Positions 6,320 through 13,671 of a stretch of 15,320 nucleotides of DNA are shown piece by piece. Below the pieces are notes generated by a model that saw only the letters and a list, made by a program, of their open reading frames with translations, searched no databases and was not told the origin of the DNA. The DNA is from Heteroruminococcus sp964369885. Its GTDB lineage: Bacteria > Bacillota > Clostridia > Oscillospirales > Ruminococcaceae. Location: positions 1-15,320 of the forward strand of contig CAYJGQ010000049.1 in assembly GCA_964369885.1 (NCBI GenBank). The letters run 5' to 3'. A program made the translations under genes and the position numbers. The first letter of the stretch is position 1; every line of letters begins with the position of its first letter.

Positions 6320-8941
6320 ATGTTAAGGCAACTCGACAAGGTGTACGACCCCGCAAACGTGGAGGATCGCACCTACAAATTTTGGCTGGATGGCGGCTAC
6401 TTTCACGCCACCCCCGACACAGGAAAGCCCCCCTACACCATAGTGATACCCCCACCCAACATCACAGGGCAGCTACACATGGGGCATGCTCTTGATAACA
6501 CAATACAGGATATCTTAATTCGCTGGAGACGTATGCAGGGTTACGAGGCTCTTTGGATGCCCGGTACCGACCACGCCTCCATTGCCACCGAGGCCAAAAT
6601 TGTTGAGGCCATGCGTGCCGAGGGAATAACCAAAGAAGATTTGGGCCGTGAGAAATTCTTAGAGCGTGCCTGGGAGTGGAAAGAGGTCTACGGCGGCCGC
6701 ATAGTGGAACAGCTTAAAAAGCTTGGCTCCTCCTGCGACTGGGAGCGCGAGCGCTTTACAATGGACGAGGGCTGCTCGGCGGCGGTGCGTGAGGTGTTTT
6801 GCAACCTTTATGAAAAGGGGCTTATCTACCGTGGCGAACGCCTTATAAACTGGTGTCCCCACTGCCTGACATCTATATCCGATGCCGAGGTGGAATACAG
6901 CGAACATGACGGCCATTTTTGGCATATAAAATATCCAATAGTGGGCGAGAGTGGCCACCTTGAAATAGCCACCACCCGTCCCGAGACCATGCTTGGCGAT
7001 ACCGCACTTGCCGTACATCCCGATGACGAGCGGTACAAGGCATATGTGGGCAAGATGGTTTTACTGCCCCTTATGAACAAGGAAATCCCTGTGGTGGCCG
7101 ACAGTTATGTTGATATGGAGTTTGGCACGGGCGTTGTAAAGATAACCCCGGCCCACGACCCCAACGACTACGAAGTGGGCCTGCGCCATGAACTGCCCAT
7201 TATAAATGTAATGAACGAGGACGCCAGCATAAATAAAAATGGCGGCAAATATGAGGGCATGGACCGCTACGAGGCACGCAAGCAGATTGTGGCCGATCTT
7301 GAGAGCGAGGGCTATTTAATTCGTGTTGAGGATCATCGCCATAATGTGGGCGGTTGTTACCGCTGCTCCACCACGGTTGAGCCCCTAATGAGCAGGCAGT
7401 GGTTTGTAAAGATGCAGCCCCTGGCCGACCCCGCCATAAAGGTTGTGCGGGAGCAAAAAATTAAGTTTGTGCCCGAACGTTTTGAAAAAACCTATTTCCA
7501 CTGGATGGAAAACATCAGAGACTGGTGCATTTCAAGACAGCTGTGGTGGGGACACCGCATACCGGCCTACTACTGCGAGGACTGTGGCGAAATGACCGTA
7601 TCCCGAGAGGATGTTTCGAGCTGTTCTCACTGCGGTAGTGCCAAACTTCGCCAGGATGAGGATACCCTTGATACCTGGTTCTCCTCGGCATTATGGCCTT
7701 TCTCCACACTTGGGTGGCCAAATCAGACCCCCGAGCTTAAGTATTTCTACCCCACCGACACACTGGTAACCGGCTACGATATTATATTCTTCTGGGTGGC
7801 TCGCATGATCTTTTCGGGTGTGGAGCAGATGGAGGAAATTCCCTTTAAGACGGTGTTTATACACGGCATAATCCGTGACTCACAGGGACGCAAGATGAGC
7901 AAATCGCTTGGCAACGGCATTGATCCTCTTGAGATTATTGCCCTTTACGGCGCCGATGCACTGCGCTTTACCCTGGCCACCGGCAACTCGCCCGGCAACG
8001 ACATGCGTTTCTCGGATGAAAAGGTAAAATCCAGCCGTAACTTTGCCAACAAAATTTGGAATGCCACACGCTTTGTCCTAATGAACCTGCCCGAGGACTT
8101 TGACCACACCGATCTGCCCCAAAACCTAACGGTGGAGGATAAGTGGCTGCTTTCCAAGTACAATTGCCTAATTGGTGAGATCACCGAGCATCTGGAGGCC
8201 TTTGAGCTTGGTATGGCGGTGCAAAAGTTGTACGACTTTATTTGGGATATATTCTGCGATTGGTATATAGAGCTCACAAAAAGCCGCATATTGGCAGGTG
8301 GAGAGGACGCAACCGCCGCACAAAAGGTGCTTTGCCATGTGCTTAGCGGTACCATGCAGTTGTTACACCCCTTCATGCCCTACATCACCGAGGAAATTTG
8401 GCAGGCACTTCCCCACAGGGGTGACAGCATAATGGTATCCTCTTGGCCTGTTGTACAGCAATCTATGGACTTTGCCGCCGAGGAGAGCGAGTTTGAAAAG
8501 GTTATGGACATGATACGTGGTGTGCGTAACTGCCGTGCCGAGATGGGCATCCCCCCCTCCAAAAAGGCATCTCTTTATATAGAAACCAAAACCCCCGATA
8601 TCTTTAAGGCCTGCGAGGGCTTCCTCTGCCGTTTGGCGGCGCTTACCTCGGTTGAGGTGGGCGAGAAGTTTGAGCTTGAGGGTGCTGTGCAGATAATCAC
8701 ATCAGGTGGCCGTGGACTTATACCTATGGCCGAGCTTATTGACCGTGAAAAAGAACTTGCACGCCTTGAAAAAGAAAAGGCCGCCGCTGAAAAGGATATA
8801 AAAATAATAAGTGGCAAACTTGGCAACCCCGGCTTTATGGCCAAGGCACCGGCCGAACTTGTACAGACCGAGCGCCAAAAGCTTGAAAAGGCCGAGGAGA
8901 GAATGAGAATTGTTACCGAGAGCATAAAGGCTCTTGGCTAA
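6320..8941 (+). CDS. valS: Valyl-tRNA synthetase
   Basis: ValRS charges tRNA-Val in the cytoplasm; at 873 residues it is full length for a Firmicute enzyme. The class I motifs are present: PPPNITGQLHMGHALDN (44-60, HIGH as HMGH 53-56) and KMSKS (525-529). ATTRPETMLGDTALAVHP (217-234) marks the CP1 editing domain that removes threonine. A zinc-knuckle insertion has Cys419, Cys422, Cys435 and Cys438. The C terminus from about 805 is a charged Leu/Glu/Lys helix pair, the coiled-coil tRNA arm. The ATG has TAGGAGG 8 nt upstream and its own promoter at 6235-6263. No T-box is visible, although many Firmicute synthetase genes have one. folC follows, as in Bacillus. Confidence 0.98.
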   Translation: MLRQLDKVYDPANVEDRTYKFWLDGGYFHATPDTGKPPYTIVIPPPNITGQLHMGHALDNTIQDILIRWRRMQGYEALWMPGTDHASIATEAKIVEAMRAEGITKEDLGREKFLERAWEWKEVYGGRIVEQLKKLGSSCDWERERFTMDEGCSAAVREVFCNLYEKGLIYRGERLINWCPHCLTSISDAEVEYSEHDGHFWHIKYPIVGESGHLEIATTRPETMLGDTALAVHPDDERYKAYVGKMVLLPLMNKEIPVVADSYVDMEFGTGVVKITPAHDPNDYEVGLRHELPIINVMNEDASINKNGGKYEGMDRYEARKQIVADLESEGYLIRVEDHRHNVGGCYRCSTTVEPLMSRQWFVKMQPLADPAIKVVREQKIKFVPERFEKTYFHWMENIRDWCISRQLWWGHRIPAYYCEDCGEMTVSREDVSSCSHCGSAKLRQDEDTLDTWFSSALWPFSTLGWPNQTPELKYFYPTDTLVTGYDIIFFWVARMIFSGVEQMEEIPFKTVFIHGIIRDSQGRKMSKSLGNGIDPLEIIALYGADALRFTLATGNSPGNDMRFSDEKVKSSRNFANKIWNATRFVLMNLPEDFDHTDLPQNLTVEDKWLLSKYNCLIGEITEHLEAFELGMAVQKLYDFIWDIFCDWYIELTKSRILAGGEDATAAQKVLCHVLSGTMQLLHPFMPYITEEIWQALPHRGDSIMVSSWPVVQQSMDFAAEESEFEKVMDMIRGVRNCRAEMGIPPSKKASLYIETKTPDIFKACEGFLCRLAALTSVEVGEKFELEGAVQIITSGGRGLIPMAELIDREKELARLEKEKAAAEKDIKIISGKLGNPGFMAKAPAELVQTERQKLEKAEERMRIVTESIKALG

Positions 8942-9016
8942 AACCCACATGCCCCGCTGATTAGATTTTAGTTGATGGGACATAAACCCTGTGACACACA
9001 TAGAAGTGTCCACCAC

Positions 9017-9061
9017 AATAACGCATCTAAGGGTTAAATGCCGACCCTTGGATGCGTTATT
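9017..9061 (+). repeat. 18-bp stem in the valS-folC gap
   Basis: AATAACGCATCTAAGGGT (9017-9034) pairs with 9044-9061 along all 18 positions (one G-U) around a 9-nt loop. GATTACATT follows, so there is no T-tract. A smaller GACAC/GTGTC stem (8993-8997 with 9006-9010) sits just upstream. It could be a 3'-end stabiliser for valS or a leader structure for folC. Confidence 0.7.
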
Positions 9062-9092
9062 GATTACATTATCCGAAAAAGGAGCACCCTAT

Positions 9093-10376
9093 ATGACCTA
9101 TGAGCAAACGCTTAGCTATATCCACAGTTTGGAACGCTTTGGCAGCAAACCAGGACTTGAGAGGGTGCAGGCACTGCTGTCCAGATTGGGTGACCCCCAC
9201 AAAGCCCTGCGATATGTACACATAGCCGGCACAAACGGCAAGGGAAGCACTGCGGCCATGACGGCCTCGGTGCTAAAGGCGGCAGGCTACACCACCGGGC
9301 TTTACATCTCGCCATATGTGTTGGAATTTCGTGAGCGTATGCAGATAAACGGTGAGATGATTCCCAAAAGTGAACTGTGTGAGGTGGTGGAGCGCACAAG
9401 GCAGGCCGCCCAGCAGATGAGGGAGGATCAGCCAACCGAGTTTGAGATTATAACGGCCGCCGCTTTTTTGTGGTATAGCATACGGCGGTGCGATGTTGTG
9501 GTGCTTGAGGTGGGGCTAGGTGGACGATTTGATGCCACAAATGTTATCCCACCCCCGCTTGTGTCGGTCATAACGGCCATAGACCTTGACCACACCCAGG
9601 TACTGGGCGACACCGTGGAGGCCATTGCAATGGAGAAGTGTGGCATAATAAAGCAGGGCAGTCCTGTTGTGAGCTATCCACGCCAGCACCCCGATGCTAT
9701 GGCGGTAATAATGGAGCACTGCGCCAAAAATGGTGTGCCACTGCATATGTCAAATCCTGAGGCTGCCGTGGTGGGTAGTTGTAATCTTGAGGGCTCACAC
9801 TTTTCGGTGGGGGAGCAGCAGTTTTACCTACCGCTTGTTGGGCGGCATCAGGTGGACAACTGCCTGACCGTCCTATCCATAGCCGAGGTGTTGGGACAGC
9901 GTGGGTTTACGGTGTCGGCCAAGGCTCTCTGCGATGGTATAGCCGATGTGGGGTTTCCCTCACGCATGGAGGTGCTCTGTAAAGCCCCGCTGGTAATACT
10001 TGACGGGGCGCACAACCCTGCCGGTGCACGAGCATTGGCCGACAATTTATCGTTACTTGAGGGTAGACCCATAACCGCAATTTGCGGAATGTTGGGGGAC
10101 AAACAGTGGCGTGAGGCGGTGGGACTAATAGCACCCCACTGCAAACAGCTTTACGCCCTGACACCCAAAAACCCACGGGCACTATCGGCCGAGGAACTGG
10201 CACACGAGGCGGCAAAATACTGCCAAAGTATGGCCTGTGAGGATGTAAAAACAGCCTGGGACAATGCGATAAACGACGGCAACACCCTGCTAATATGGGG
10301 CTCGCTCTACCTTGCAAGTGAGGTGCGTGAGTTTGTTATGGGTCATTATTTTGCAAAAAACGACCATTTGAGCTAA
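9093..10376 (+). CDS. folC: Bifunctional folylpolyglutamate synthase / dihydrofolate synthase
   Basis: FolC adds glutamate to dihydropteroate and/or to tetrahydrofolates using ATP. The 427-residue protein belongs to the Mur-ligase family: the P-loop is HIAGTNGKGST (43-53), then SPYVLEFRERMQING (73-87), VLEVGLGGRFDATNV (137-151) with the magnesium-binding glutamate, and DHTQVLGDTVEAIAMEKCGII (166-186). LDGAHNPAGA near residue 303 is the C-terminal signature. The ATG at 9093 is chosen because GGAG (9081-9084) lies 8 nt upstream and the protein then begins like known FolC proteins; 34 upstream codons overlap the large hairpin and are probably untranslated. Sequence alone cannot say whether both activities are kept. 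Confidence 0.95.
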   Translation: MTYEQTLSYIHSLERFGSKPGLERVQALLSRLGDPHKALRYVHIAGTNGKGSTAAMTASVLKAAGYTTGLYISPYVLEFRERMQINGEMIPKSELCEVVERTRQAAQQMREDQPTEFEIITAAAFLWYSIRRCDVVVLEVGLGGRFDATNVIPPPLVSVITAIDLDHTQVLGDTVEAIAMEKCGIIKQGSPVVSYPRQHPDAMAVIMEHCAKNGVPLHMSNPEAAVVGSCNLEGSHFSVGEQQFYLPLVGRHQVDNCLTVLSIAEVLGQRGFTVSAKALCDGIADVGFPSRMEVLCKAPLVILDGAHNPAGARALADNLSLLEGRPITAICGMLGDKQWREAVGLIAPHCKQLYALTPKNPRALSAEELAHEAAKYCQSMACEDVKTAWDNAINDGNTLLIWGSLYLASEVREFVMGHYFAKNDHLS

Positions 10377-10383
10377 ACCTTCA

Positions 10384-10413
10384 CATAAACAGGCAAAAAC
10401 AGCCCTGTTTATG
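10384..10413 (+). repeat. Inverted repeat after folC
   Basis: CATAAACAGG (10384-10393) pairs perfectly with CCTGTTTATG (10404-10413) around a 10-nt loop, 7 nt past the folC stop. No T-tract follows. It could protect the 3' end of the folC mRNA or be part of the spoIIA leader. Confidence 0.6.
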
Positions 10414-10434
10414 CGACGTAATATTCACACACTA

Positions 10435-10512
10435 TGTTCTATTCTTTATTTGGTAGAACAGAGGTGTAAAGGGAGCGGTCCTCTGATTTTAGAGGGCTGC
10501 TCTTTATTTTTT
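10435..10512 (+). terminator. Intrinsic terminator with possible antiterminator ahead of spoIIAA
   Basis: GAGCGGTCCTCT (10473-10484) pairs with AGAGGGCTGCTC (10491-10502) over 12 positions (two G-U) with a 6-nt loop, followed by TTTATTTTTT (10503-10512). Upstream, CAGAGG (10459-10464) is complementary to CCTCTG (10480-10485) and could disrupt the terminator. TGTTCTA (10435-10441) pairs with TAGAACA (10454-10460). It either ends the folC transcript or attenuates the spoIIA operon. Confidence 0.75.
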
Positions 10513-10557
10513 GGCAAATTTAAGTGGGAAAATAAATATAAAAAGGGGGAGGATGAC

Positions 10558-10890
10558 ATGCCGGTACGAGTTGAGGTAGGGGAGGAAATTGTGGCGGTTT
10601 TTCTCACAGGAGAGATAGATCATCACAATGCTGGCAAAATACGTGAGAAGATTGATCATGATGTTGAGCGGGCCATGCCTCAAATTTTGAGGATGGATTT
10701 TGGCGGCGTGGAGTTTATGGATAGCTCGGGGATTGGGCTTGTGCTTGGTAGGTACAAGCTTATGCAGGACCTAAACGGTCGCTTAGAACTGTGCAATCTA
10801 CCCGGACACATAAAAAAGGTTATGCGGCTTGCGGGGATTGATCACTTAGGTGTTCCCACTGAGCAGTGGAACAAAAAGGAGGATGTTTAG
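10558..10890 (+). CDS. spoIIAA: Anti-sigma F factor antagonist SpoIIAA
   Basis: SpoIIAA is the anti-anti-sigma factor of the forespore switch. Unphosphorylated, it binds SpoIIAB and frees sigma F; SpoIIAB inactivates it by phosphorylation, and SpoIIE restores it. The 110-residue protein is one STAS domain, the usual size. FMDSSGIGLVLGRY (53-66) contains the phosphorylation site, predicted as Ser57 by alignment with Ser58 of Bacillus subtilis. The ATG at 10558 has GGGGGAGG 5 nt upstream; earlier in-frame starts run back through the terminator and are rejected. No clear sigma H or Spo0A promoter can be read upstream. A terminator ends only 45 nt before the start codon. The stop lies just inside the spoIIAB ribosome-binding context. 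Confidence 0.96.
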   Translation: MPVRVEVGEEIVAVFLTGEIDHHNAGKIREKIDHDVERAMPQILRMDFGGVEFMDSSGIGLVLGRYKLMQDLNGRLELCNLPGHIKKVMRLAGIDHLGVPTEQWNKKEDV

Positions 10891-10891
10891 G

Positions 10892-11323
10892 GTGGCGGAT
10901 AATCAAATGTCTTTAAGTTTTCTCAGCCGTTCGGTAAATGAAGGGCTTGCGCGCATTGCGGTTGGTGGGTTTGTATCACAGCTTGATCCCACAATGGAGG
11001 AGCTGTGTGATATACGCACGGCGGTATCCGAGGCTGTGACCAACGCCATTATTCACGGATACAGGGACAAAATAGGCAAGGTGTACATACAGGCAAAAAT
11101 GAAAGGGAATAAGGTGATTGTTCGAGTGAGGGATTGCGGCTGTGGCATTGGGGATATTAATAAAGCCATGCAACCACTCTACACCACCGCCACCACAGGG
11201 GAGTGTGCCGGCCTTGGGTTTGCCATGATGCAGGAATTGTGTGACAAAATAAAGGTTGCATCGGTTCCGGGTAGGGGCACAACGGTGGTTTTGGAGCGAA
11301 CAATAACATCAAAGGGTGATTGA
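10892..11323 (+). CDS. spoIIAB: Anti-sigma F factor SpoIIAB (serine kinase)
   Basis: SpoIIAB holds sigma F inactive with ATP and phosphorylates SpoIIAA. The 143-residue protein is a GHKL-fold kinase: the N box is AVSEAVTNAIIHGY (44-57, Glu47 and Asn51), the G1 box RDCGCGIGD (80-88, Asp81) and the G2 box GLGFAMM (107-113). FVSQLDPTMEELCDIRTA near 27-44 matches the sigma-binding helix of the family closely. The start is read as GTG at 10892, with AAAGGAGG (10875-10882) 9 nt upstream, because this aligns with Bacillus SpoIIAB. An ATG at 10883 directly abuts the SD and is unlikely. The GTG is one base past the spoIIAA stop, which favours coupled, near-equimolar synthesis. Confidence 0.95.
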   Translation: MADNQMSLSFLSRSVNEGLARIAVGGFVSQLDPTMEELCDIRTAVSEAVTNAIIHGYRDKIGKVYIQAKMKGNKVIVRVRDCGCGIGDINKAMQPLYTTATTGECAGLGFAMMQELCDKIKVASVPGRGTTVVLERTITSKGD

Positions 11324-11325
11324 GT

Positions 11326-12027
11326 ATGTCTGCACTGTCTTTGGAAGATCAACTGGAATTATCGACATCACAGCCGCAGACAAAAATAGTAGTGGAGGAA
11401 AACATAGGGCTTGTGCACGCCTGCGCCCACAGATTTCGGGGCAGGGGGGTGGAGTATGAGGATTTGTTTGGTGCGGGTTGCATAGGACTGTGCAAGGCGG
11501 CCGAGGGGTTTGATTATGACCGCGGAGTGCGTTTTTCGACCTATGCAGTGCCGGTTATTTTGGGCGAGATACGCAGAATATTTAGGGATGGCGGAAGCAT
11601 AAAGGTCAGCCGAAGCCTAAAGGAGCTGGGCCAAAAGATACAGCGAGCCCGCACCCAGCTTTGCACCGACAGCGGCAGTGAGCCAACAGTGGGAGAGATT
11701 GCAAAGTTTTTAGGGGTGGATCAGGAGCAGGTGACCGAAGCTTCGATGGCAAACTCCCCTGTGATATCCCTGACCGAGCGTGAAGACGAGGGGGGCGGCC
11801 AGATTGACCTGCCCGTACAGTCACCTGAGGAGCGCATAGTTGACATTTTATCCCTAAAGCAGGTGGTGGGAGAACTTGACCTGCGTGACCGCAAACTGAT
11901 AGAACTGCGCTACTACAAGCGCAAAACCCAAAGCGAAACGGCCCAAATATTAGAAATGACCCAGGTGCAGGTTTCCCGACGGGAAAAGAAACTTTTATTA
12001 ATGATGAGAGAAAAGCTGGTAGAATGA
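11326..12027 (+). CDS. sigF: RNA polymerase sporulation sigma factor F
   Basis: Sigma F is the first forespore-specific sigma factor. The 233-residue protein has region 2 with DLFGAGCIGLCKAAEGFD (46-63), region 2.4 through FSTYAVPVILGEIRRIFRD (70-88), region 3 near 100-140, and region 4 with a helix-turn-helix in KTQSETAQILEMTQVQVSRREKK (200-222). The order spoIIAA-spoIIAB-sigF and the region 2.4 sequence separate it from sigma G. The ATG at 11326 lies 9 nt after AAAGGG (11311-11316) and 2 nt past the spoIIAB stop; a TTG at 11320 is too close to that site. No spoVA gene follows, unlike some Bacilli. I see no good terminator after the stop. Confidence 0.95.
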   Translation: MSALSLEDQLELSTSQPQTKIVVEENIGLVHACAHRFRGRGVEYEDLFGAGCIGLCKAAEGFDYDRGVRFSTYAVPVILGEIRRIFRDGGSIKVSRSLKELGQKIQRARTQLCTDSGSEPTVGEIAKFLGVDQEQVTEASMANSPVISLTEREDEGGGQIDLPVQSPEERIVDILSLKQVVGELDLRDRKLIELRYYKRKTQSETAQILEMTQVQVSRREKKLLLMMREKLVE

Positions 12028-12150
12028 TAGATAAAGTTGGTTATTTCAACAATAAAGGTCTGCGAAATTACAAATATTGGTGATTTATTAAAAAAATAAA
12101 AACTTATATGATGATATTGTGTATATTATGGAGAAAATTGTAAAGGCTAA

Positions 12151-12179
12151 TTGTAAATTACCAAACAATGGTGTATAAT
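12151..12179 (+). promoter_or_regulatory. Promoter of the VOC-like gene
   Basis: TTGTAA (12151-12156) and a perfect TATAAT (12174-12179) are separated by 17 nt. Transcription would begin near 12186, giving a leader of about 37 nt. Confidence 0.8.
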
Positions 12180-12222
12180 GTGTCTAAAGCAAGGCCAAAT
12201 AGACAAAATCTGGAGGGCAACA

Positions 12223-12537
12223 ATGGAGCTACTTCATGTGGGGGTACCCACCGACAAAGAACAACCCGGTGAACGTTACAAAGATGCAATCAAGGCCTAT
12301 ATCACTGCACCCGAGGACAATCCCTATTCTTTTGAGTATTTCCGTTATATGCCCGGTTCTAATATGCCCCAGGCTGTACAAACCAGCATGCATGTATGCT
12401 ACAAGGTAGACAACCTTAAAGAGGCTCTGGCCAATTGTGATGAGGTTCTTGTGGAGTGCATGAAGGGGACAGGTCGTACAATTGGATTTGGTATCAAGGA
12501 TGGTGTGGTACTTGAGCTAATGGAGTACGATAAATAA
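12223..12537 (+). CDS. Short VOC/glyoxalase-like protein, function unknown
   Basis: The 104-residue protein begins LLHVGVPT (3-10) and ends VVLELMEYDK, the strand patterns found at the two ends of a vicinal-oxygen-chelate module. The middle (SMHVCYKVDNLKEALA) fits the second beta-alpha unit. His5 and the C-terminal ELME glutamate are in positions that often bind metal in this fold, but I cannot show that metal is bound. It is shorter than a full two-module glyoxalase, so it probably dimerises. The ATG at 12223 has GGAGGG (12212-12217) 5 nt upstream; an upstream in-frame ATG at 12178 overlaps the -10 box. It has its own promoter and is not clearly part of the sigF operon. Confidence 0.78.
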   Translation: MELLHVGVPTDKEQPGERYKDAIKAYITAPEDNPYSFEYFRYMPGSNMPQAVQTSMHVCYKVDNLKEALANCDEVLVECMKGTGRTIGFGIKDGVVLELMEYDK

Positions 12538-12574
12538 TTTTGACATCTTCTTTAACCCTTTTTCATTTTTCTTA

Positions 12575-12613
12575 GCACATAACCCGTAGCGCTTTGCGCT
12601 ACGGGTTATGTGC
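12575..12613 (+). repeat. Perfect 18-bp hairpin without T-tract
   Basis: GCACATAACCCGTAGCGC (12575-12592) and its exact reverse complement (12596-12613) flank a TTT loop. On the plus strand GTTTGGGG follows, and on the minus strand an A-rich stretch follows, so neither side has the T-run of a classical terminator. It lies 38 nt past the stop of the VOC-like gene. Confidence 0.85.
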
Positions 12614-12642
12614 GTTTGGGGATATCAAAGCCCTGAAATATC

Positions 12643-12733
12643 GTGGGGTTTTGCCCCACACCCCACAAACTTTTTGAAAAAGTTTGACCCAAAATTTCCA
12701 TCGCCCTCGGCCTTTGGCCAGGGGATGTTTTTT
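12643..12733 (+). repeat. Three-hairpin repeat element, copy B (3' of the VOC-like gene)
   Basis: Stem 1 is GTGGGG/CCCCAC (12643-12659), stem 2 is CAAACTTTTT/AAAAAGTTTG (12666-12686), and stem 3 is CGGCC TTT GGCC within 12704-12724, with one mismatch. ATG and six T (12728-12733) follow. It is the plus-strand counterpart of 481-582. Blocks such as CACACCCC, CTTTTTGAAAAAG and TCGCCC line up at nearly equal spacing. Confidence 0.75.
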
Positions 12734-12870
12734 GTGGCAAATTGGCATAAAAACCGGGAATTGAGAATTTTCTCAAAACAACCAAAGTGTGGCTGAAAAT
12801 TTGTGTTTGTGTAGATAAAATGATCGCTCAATCTACATTGTGGTAAAGCAAAATCGAAACTTTTGAATTA

Positions 12871-12899
12871 TTGACAAAAATATTAAAAGATGGTAAGCT
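12871..12899 (+). promoter_or_regulatory. Probable promoter of the pilin-like gene
   Basis: A consensus TTGACA (12871-12876) is followed after 17 nt by TAAGCT (12894-12899), a weak -10 box. The leader would be about 50 nt. Confidence 0.55.
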
Positions 12900-12954
12900 A
12901 AATATGACTTTATGGGAAAAAATTACATTACTATATTAATTTAGGAATGGTGCG

Positions 12955-13557
12955 ATGATGAAAAAAATGAAGATCAAAAATAAAGGTTTTACTTTGGTTG
13001 AGCTCATAATTGTTATTGCGATAATTGCAGTTTTAGCGGCGGTATTGGCCCCAAGATATCTGCAATATGTCGAACGTGCTCGCCAGTCAAATGATTTGCA
13101 AATTGCTACAAATCTAATGCGCGCTGCCACAGTTGCTGTGGCCGACCCAAAAAGTAATGTGCCTGCCGATAGGGTGCTTGAGGTGCTTTGGGCAACCGGT
13201 AACGGCCCGGACGAGAGCCATTATGGTGGGAAACTGTACATTCGTGCACCACAGGCGGTGCGTGTATCCACCCTTTCGGGTCTGCAGGGGCTTGAGGATA
13301 TGACATCGTTGACCCATCTGCAACAAATGATTTTGAATATCATGAGCAGCGATGGCGTTACCCCTGACTTTACCGGATCTGGTGCTGTTGGCATGATGGA
13401 AGATGCCGAATCGGCGGTGGGAAATGCTTCGAGTTTTTGTTTCCATATTCACACCACAACGGGTGAAATTGCTCTGGCAAAATATTCATCCGACGGCGGT
13501 CTTGCCATAAATGATTGGATTGAAGTAATAGGCGTTGACGCTACACCTGCACCGTAA
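12955..13557 (+). CDS. Orphan type IV pilin-like / pseudopilin protein
   Basis: The 200-residue protein has a class III signal: basic leader MMKKMKIKNKG (1-11), predicted cleavage after Gly11 by a PilD-type peptidase, then a methylatable Phe12 and Glu5 of the mature chain (Glu16) in FTLVELIIVIAIIAVLAAVLAP. The globular part (45-200) matches nothing I recognise. It has a single cysteine, so there is no disulfide loop. The protein would sit in the membrane or be assembled into a fibre. No prepilin peptidase, assembly ATPase or platform protein gene is nearby. The start at 12955 follows AGGA (12943-12946); an adjacent ATG at 12958 is equally possible. It has its own promoter and terminator. Confidence 0.88.
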   Translation: MMKKMKIKNKGFTLVELIIVIAIIAVLAAVLAPRYLQYVERARQSNDLQIATNLMRAATVAVADPKSNVPADRVLEVLWATGNGPDESHYGGKLYIRAPQAVRVSTLSGLQGLEDMTSLTHLQQMILNIMSSDGVTPDFTGSGAVGMMEDAESAVGNASSFCFHIHTTTGEIALAKYSSDGGLAINDWIEVIGVDATPAP

Positions 13558-13612
13558 TAGAAAAGGTATAGTAGTCTGACCAATACAGGGCGTTACCGCT
13601 CTGAAAAAAGCA

Positions 13613-13671
13613 ACTCCCCGTCCGTTTTGATCCTAAAAGTAGGGTTAAACAGGGCAGGGGGGTGTTTTTTT
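13613..13671 (+). terminator. Strong terminator after the pilin-like gene
   Basis: The arm 13613-13634 (ACTCCCCGTCC... TTTTGATCCT) pairs with 13641-13663 (AGGGTTAAA...GGGC.GGGG) over about 18 positions, with one internal mismatch site and one bulge, around a short loop. Seven T follow (13665-13671). A smaller CAGGGCG/CGCTCTG hairpin lies upstream at 13586-13603. Confidence 0.8.

Larger units (their letters stand above)
12538..12954. other. Intergenic region between the VOC-like and pilin-like genes
   Basis: This gap of about 417 nt holds no gene. It contains an 18-bp perfect stem (12575-12613), the second three-hairpin element (12643-12733), a TTGAGAA/TTCTCAA inverted repeat (12761-12776), a TGTAGAT/ATCTACA pair (12810-12816 with 12831-12837) and a promoter at 12871-12899. 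Confidence 0.75.

Noticed and set aside
8942..9092. Tetrahydrofolate riboswitch before folC
   Set aside because: The region is dominated by one simple 18-bp stem and lacks the THF aptamer layout.
10511..10538. Promoter TTGGCA-16-TAAATA before spoIIAA
   Set aside because: The start site would fall on the SD at 10545-10552, leaving almost no leader.
12608..12796. Open frame of 62 codons
   Set aside because: It lies almost entirely inside repeat copy B and its hairpins.
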